Origin: Planctomycetes bacterium RIFCSPHIGHO2_12_FULL_52_36
GTDB taxonomy: Bacteria; Planctomycetota; Brocadiia; Brocadiales; Bathyanammoxibiaceae
Assembly (NCBI GenBank): GCA_001828545.1
Contig: MHYW01000085.1
Coordinates: forward strand, 1 to 6,330
DNA: 6,330 nt
Direction: 5' to 3'
The position numbers were made by a program, and so were the translations under genes. Below are positions 4,464 to 6,330 of this stretch, piece after piece (within the stretch, counting starts at the first letter, position 1; the number at the start of each line of letters is the position of its first letter). The notes beneath the pieces were generated by a model. The model saw only the letters and a program-made list of their open reading frames with translations. It was not told the origin of the DNA and did no database searches.

Positions 4464-5036
4464 ATGCTAAAAACCTTCCAGAAGGTCGGCCAGCAACTGC
4501 TGGCCCTTGGTCTCATTACTTCCCACGGCGGCAATGCCAGTATAAGGAAGGGTGATAAGATTTTTATCACCCGTCATGCCAGTATGCTGGGCTGTCTGGG
4601 GAGGGGGGATGTTATAAAACTTGATTTAAAGGACACAGGCCCTGCTACAAAAAAAGCCTCATTTGAACTACCCGTCCACAGGGAGATATACCTCCACTCG
4701 GGGGCTGGGGCCGTCCTCCATGCCCACCCTCCACACGCCATTGCCCTGTCCCTTGTAGAGAAGGACATAAGGCCCAGGGATGCAGAAGGGGCTATCTTGC
4801 TCAAGGAGGTGCCGATTATAGAGACTACGGAGGTGGTAGGCTCTAAGGACGTGGGTATCACGGTAGCCAGACTGCTTAAAGAGTATAGGGTAGTGATGAT
4901 TAAGGGACACGGTAGCTTTGCCGTTGGGTCCGCCTCAGGCGGACTGGAGGAGGCCCTCTGCTATACCTCTGCCCTGGAGGATTCAGCGAAGATTATCTTT
5001 CTATTGAGAGGGCTGGGGGCAGGGGGGAGGAAGTAG
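4464..5036 (+). CDS. Class II aldolase/adducin-family protein (fuculose-phosphate aldolase-like)
   Basis: Members cleave or form ketose-1-phosphates using zinc, giving DHAP plus an aldehyde. This 190-aa protein shows HGGNAS (21-26, phosphate/substrate loop), the general-acid/base Glu68 in FELPVHREIY, zinc ligands H86 and H88 in LHAHPPHA, and the third ligand H149 in KGHGSFAVG. It is shorter than E. coli FucA (about 215 aa), and the C-terminus GLGAGGRK is encoded by a G-rich repeat tract that also supplies the stop codon. Residues SASGG (156-160) are encoded exactly by the palindrome at 4929-4943, where relatives usually have a shorter turn (GK-[TD]-LEEA). No ribosome site is visible before the ATG. 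With the LsrF-like aldolase and zinc dehydrogenase upstream, a route cleaving a deoxy-sugar phosphate is conceivable. Family is secure, substrate unknown. Confidence 0.9.
   Translation: MLKTFQKVGQQLLALGLITSHGGNASIRKGDKIFITRHASMLGCLGRGDVIKLDLKDTGPATKKASFELPVHREIYLHSGAGAVLHAHPPHAIALSLVEKDIRPRDAEGAILLKEVPIIETTEVVGSKDVGITVARLLKEYRVVMIKGHGSFAVGSASGGLEEALCYTSALEDSAKIIFLLRGLGAGGRK
4929..4943 (-). repeat. Palindromic repeat copy inside the class II aldolase gene
   Basis: TCCGCCTCAGGCGGA is the exact reverse complement of the 15-mer at 1159-1173. It is in frame with the aldolase and reads Ser-Ala-Ser-Gly-Gly (residues 156-160), just after the third zinc histidine. An exact 15-nt match between a coding and a noncoding site in 6.3 kb is unlikely by chance. 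Confidence 0.75.
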
Positions 5037-5064
5037 GGAGTAGGGGGTAGGGAGTAGGGGGTAG
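5034..5064 (+). repeat. TAGGGRG heptamer tandem repeat
   Basis: Four 7-nt units (TAGGGAG, TAGGGGG, TAGGGAG, TAGGGGG) plus TAG follow one another without a break. The first TAG is the stop codon of the class II aldolase. With the G-runs just upstream (5011-5030), the plus strand has many runs of three or more G and could form a G-quadruplex in DNA or mRNA. Confidence 0.85.
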
Positions 5065-5066
5065 AA

Positions 5067-5130
5067 GAATTGCGAATTTGGAATTGCGAATTTTTAAATC
5101 CGCATTCCGCAATCCGAAATCCGCAATTCC
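5067..5130. repeat. GAATTGCGAATTT direct and inverted repeat block
   Basis: GAATTGCGAATTT occurs at 5067-5079 and 5081-5093. The arm 5080-5093 also pairs with AAATCCGCAATTCC at 5117-5130 (13 of 14 positions), so the block can fold into a hairpin whose loop holds further CCGCA/CCGAA variants. It may terminate or protect the aldolase transcript. It looks like noncoding repeat debris rather than a gene. Confidence 0.75.
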
Positions 5131-5151
5131 TGGTCCCCATCCCCTGGTCCC
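5129..5151. repeat. CCTGGTCCC direct repeat
   Basis: CCTGGTCCC occurs at 5129-5137 and 5143-5151, a 14-nt period like that of the paired heptamers at 5034-5064, but C-rich on the plus strand. The G-rich and C-rich tracts on either side of the hairpin suggest related repeats in opposite orientation. Confidence 0.5.
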
Positions 5152-5160
5152 TATTTCTCA

Positions 5161-5189
5161 TTGACCCTTATAATTACAGAAGATATAAT
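5161..5189 (+). promoter_or_regulatory. Sigma70-type promoter of the tRNA-Ser gene
   Basis: TTGACC (5161-5166) and a perfect TATAAT (5184-5189) are separated by exactly 17 nt, the best-formed promoter in the window. The predicted start near 5196 lies about 20 nt before the mature tRNA. The GC-rich CCTTGCGGGC after the -10 may act as a discriminator of the kind seen at stable-RNA promoters; that last point is inference. Confidence 0.75.
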
Positions 5190-5207
5190 CCCTTGCGGGC
5201 TTATTTA

Positions 5208-5218
5208 CCTGAGGCGGA
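5208..5218 (+). repeat. Partial palindrome copy abutting the tRNA 5' end
   Basis: CCTGAGGCGGA is identical to the last 11 nt of TCCGCCTGAGGCGGA. Its final three bases are the first three bases of the mature tRNA, so the repeat fragment forms the immediate 5' leader. Confidence 0.45.
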
Positions 5219-5309
5219 GAGGTGGCTGAGCGGCTGAAAGCGGTGGGTTGCTAACCCATTGAAGGAGGTAAATCTCTTTCCCCGGGTTCGAATCCCGGCC
5301 TCTCCGCCA
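5216..5309 (+). tRNA. tRNA-Ser (anticodon GCT)
   Basis: The 94-nt gene decodes AGC and AGT serine codons. The acceptor stem GGAGAGG (5216-5222) pairs fully with CCTCTCC (5299-5305), followed by the discriminator G and an encoded CCA (5307-5309). The anticodon stem GTGGG/CCCAT (5243-5247/5255-5259) closes the loop TTGCTAA, with anticodon GCT at 5250-5252. The long variable arm, diagnostic of class II tRNAs, folds as GAAGGAG with CTCTTTC. The T-stem CCGGG/CCCGG (5282-5286/5294-5298) holds the TTCGAAT loop. A run of five T at 5311-5315 follows directly and may end transcription. Leader bases GGC (5213-5215) can also pair with GCC (5306-5308), lengthening the acceptor helix in the precursor. Confidence 0.97.
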
Positions 5310-5350
5310 GTTTTTGAGGGATTCTAAATTAGAACCAATGGCAAATACTT

Positions 5351-5821
5351 ATGAAGGTCGGTATCCTGGCAGACTCCCACGACAACCTTAACGCTATCCA
5401 AAAGGCCCTGGATAGATTTTCAAAGGAGGGGGTGGAGTGTATCCTCCACGCCGGGGACTTCGTGGCACCTTTTGCCATGAAGGAATTGTTAAAACCTGGC
5501 ATAAGACTGGTAGGGGTCTTCGGTAACAACGACGGGGAGAAGAGCGGCCTCAGGGAGCTATGCAGGGAAGTACACGAGCCTCCTTATCTCTTTGAACTTG
5601 CCGGTAGGAATATCCTCCTCACCCACTACAAGGAAAGGGTGAGGGAGAAATTAACCCGACAGACCGATGTGGTCATCTATGGCCATACCCACGAGTTTGA
5701 GATAAAAGAAGGCCAACCCCTTTATATAAACCCTGGGGAGTGCGGGGGCTGGCTGTTCGGGAGGGCCTCTGCCGCCATCCTTAACCTGGAGAGCCTAGAG
5801 GCCCATGTGGTCTTCCTGTAA
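5351..5821 (+). CDS. YfcE/MJ0936-family metallophosphoesterase
   Basis: This 156-aa single-domain cytosolic enzyme belongs to the calcineurin-like phosphodiesterases, which hydrolyse phosphodiesters at a two-metal centre. All metal motifs are present: D8-S-H10 (ADSHDN), GD at 35-36 (HAGDF), GNND (58-61), H92 (LLTHYK) and GHTH (111-114). The C-terminal NPGECGGWLFGR (127-138) corresponds to the NPGS/NPGE motif of the family and resembles the MJ0936 subgroup. The natural substrate of this family is mostly unknown; bis-p-nitrophenyl phosphate is a common test substrate, and cyclic nucleotides are only weakly supported. The ribosome site is poor. An ATG at 5338 is in another frame and gives no product. 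The gene follows the tRNA and overlaps the lipoprotein gene by 17 nt, so those two are probably co-translated. Confidence 0.93.
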   Translation: MKVGILADSHDNLNAIQKALDRFSKEGVECILHAGDFVAPFAMKELLKPGIRLVGVFGNNDGEKSGLRELCREVHEPPYLFELAGRNILLTHYKERVREKLTRQTDVVIYGHTHEFEIKEGQPLYINPGECGGWLFGRASAAILNLESLEAHVVFL

Positions 5822-6239
5822 TATTCTGCTCTTTATCCTGATATTTTCTGCCACCGGCTGTGTTACCAGGTCACTGGTGATAAATACAGACCCCCCGGGC
5901 GCCCGGATATTCTTAGACGACGAGCTCCTGGGGGAGAGCCCCGTAAAGATGCCCTTTACCTACCACGGCGTCCGGAAGATTACCATAGAAAGAAGGGATA
6001 AGGACGGGAAGCTCACCCATAAGAGGATCACTATGATGGCCGACCTTAGGGCCCATTACTACGAATTCTTCCCAGCAGACATCGTTTCAGAGTTGGTAAT
6101 CCCTGTAAAGATTAAAGACGAAAGGGTCTTTGATTTTCAGCTTGAGCCTGTAGAGTTCAGGCCCACCAAAGAAATCAGGGCAGAACTGTTGAAGGATGCA
6201 GAGGAGTTGCGACAGAAGGCCCTGGCACCAGAGCCTTAA
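5805..6239 (+). CDS. PEGA-domain lipoprotein
   Basis: This 144-aa protein begins with a short hydrophobic signal (ILLFILIFSATG) ending at Cys19, a lipoprotein-type cleavage site (ATGC), so it should be lipid-anchored outside the cytoplasmic membrane. Residues 23-68 match the PEGA beta domain, SLVINTDPPGARIFLDDELLG followed by SPVKMPF and a tyrosine-rich turn; PEGA domains are usually found in surface or envelope proteins. The remainder is strand-rich and charged, with a possible helix at 121-140 (TKEIRAELLKDAEELRQKAL). The ATG lies inside the end of the phosphoesterase gene, with AGAGG 3 nt before it as a closely spaced ribosome site. The first residues, MWSSC, contain another cysteine at position 5, but only Cys19 follows a hydrophobic stretch. 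Its exact role is unknown. Confidence 0.85.
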   Translation: MWSSCNILLFILIFSATGCVTRSLVINTDPPGARIFLDDELLGESPVKMPFTYHGVRKITIERRDKDGKLTHKRITMMADLRAHYYEFFPADIVSELVIPVKIKDERVFDFQLEPVEFRPTKEIRAELLKDAEELRQKALAPEP

Positions 6240-6330
6240 ACCCCAGATTACTGTTGGTGAGCTTAGGACATGAGTTCGGACACGACTTTTTTTAATCTGC
6301 CATGAAGGTGCCTTATTTCCCCCTCCCCTG
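6240..6330. other. Right-edge intergenic sequence, no gene supported
   Basis: A run of seven T (6287-6293) follows GGACACGAC, but I find no stable stem before it. GGACA occurs twice (6267-6271 and 6278-6282). An ATG at 6303 opens a short frame (MKVPYFPLP) that runs off the window; it has no ribosome site and cannot be judged. Confidence 0.4.

Noticed and set aside
5034..5151. CRISPR array
   Set aside because: The repeats are 7-14 nt, partly contiguous and lack spacers of uniform length; no cas gene is present.
6260..6294. Rho-independent terminator after the PEGA lipoprotein
   Set aside because: There is a seven-T run but I could not draw a convincing GC stem before it.

Overview
The window reads as ordinary bacterial chromosome of mid GC content that is littered with short palindromic and low-complexity repeats. 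No single gene fixes the taxonomy. The repeats (a TCCGCCTGAGGCGGA palindrome, CTGAGCGAAGCGAAG units, GAATTGCG and TAGGGRG tracts), the weak Shine-Dalgarno sites and the TA-rich accessory genes recall anaerobic environmental lineages such as Planctomycetota (anammox-type Brocadiales), but this is a low-confidence impression. Many starts have poor ribosome binding sites, and one gene starts at TTG.

Layout. Positions 1-953 (minus strand) hold a biotin protein ligase/repressor (BirA) that runs off the left edge. A repeat-rich divergent intergenic region (954-1187) contains a candidate promoter framed by inverted copies of the palindrome. On the plus strand follow a small four-cysteine protein (1188-1412), an LsrF-like class I aldolase (1441-2253), a BrnT/BrnA toxin-antitoxin pair (2529-3063), a zinc-dependent medium-chain dehydrogenase (3077-4102), a YgiT-type zinc-finger protein (4173-4451) and a class II aldolase (4464-5036). 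A repeat tract comes next, then a tRNA-Ser(GCT) gene (5216-5309) with a well-spaced promoter, a YfcE/MJ0936-type metallophosphoesterase (5351-5821) and an overlapping PEGA-domain lipoprotein (5805-6239).

How the genes may work together. The two aldolases and the dehydrogenase look like one carbohydrate or aldehyde pathway; the substrate cannot be read from sequence. Antitoxin-type genes occupy both junctions of this cluster.

The most striking feature is that the first 65 nt of the dehydrogenase gene occur twice, at 2379-2443 and 3077-3141, on either side of brnTA. The left copy is a dead 28-codon stub; the right copy starts the intact gene. The TA cassette therefore appears to have entered at the gene's start, with a start codon and first 21 codons preserved downstream of it. 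The second notable feature is the 15-bp palindrome, found between genes, at the tRNA 5' end, and, as an exact reverse complement, in frame inside the class II aldolase. I see no clearly new multi-gene system; the novelty lies in these rearrangements and repeats.
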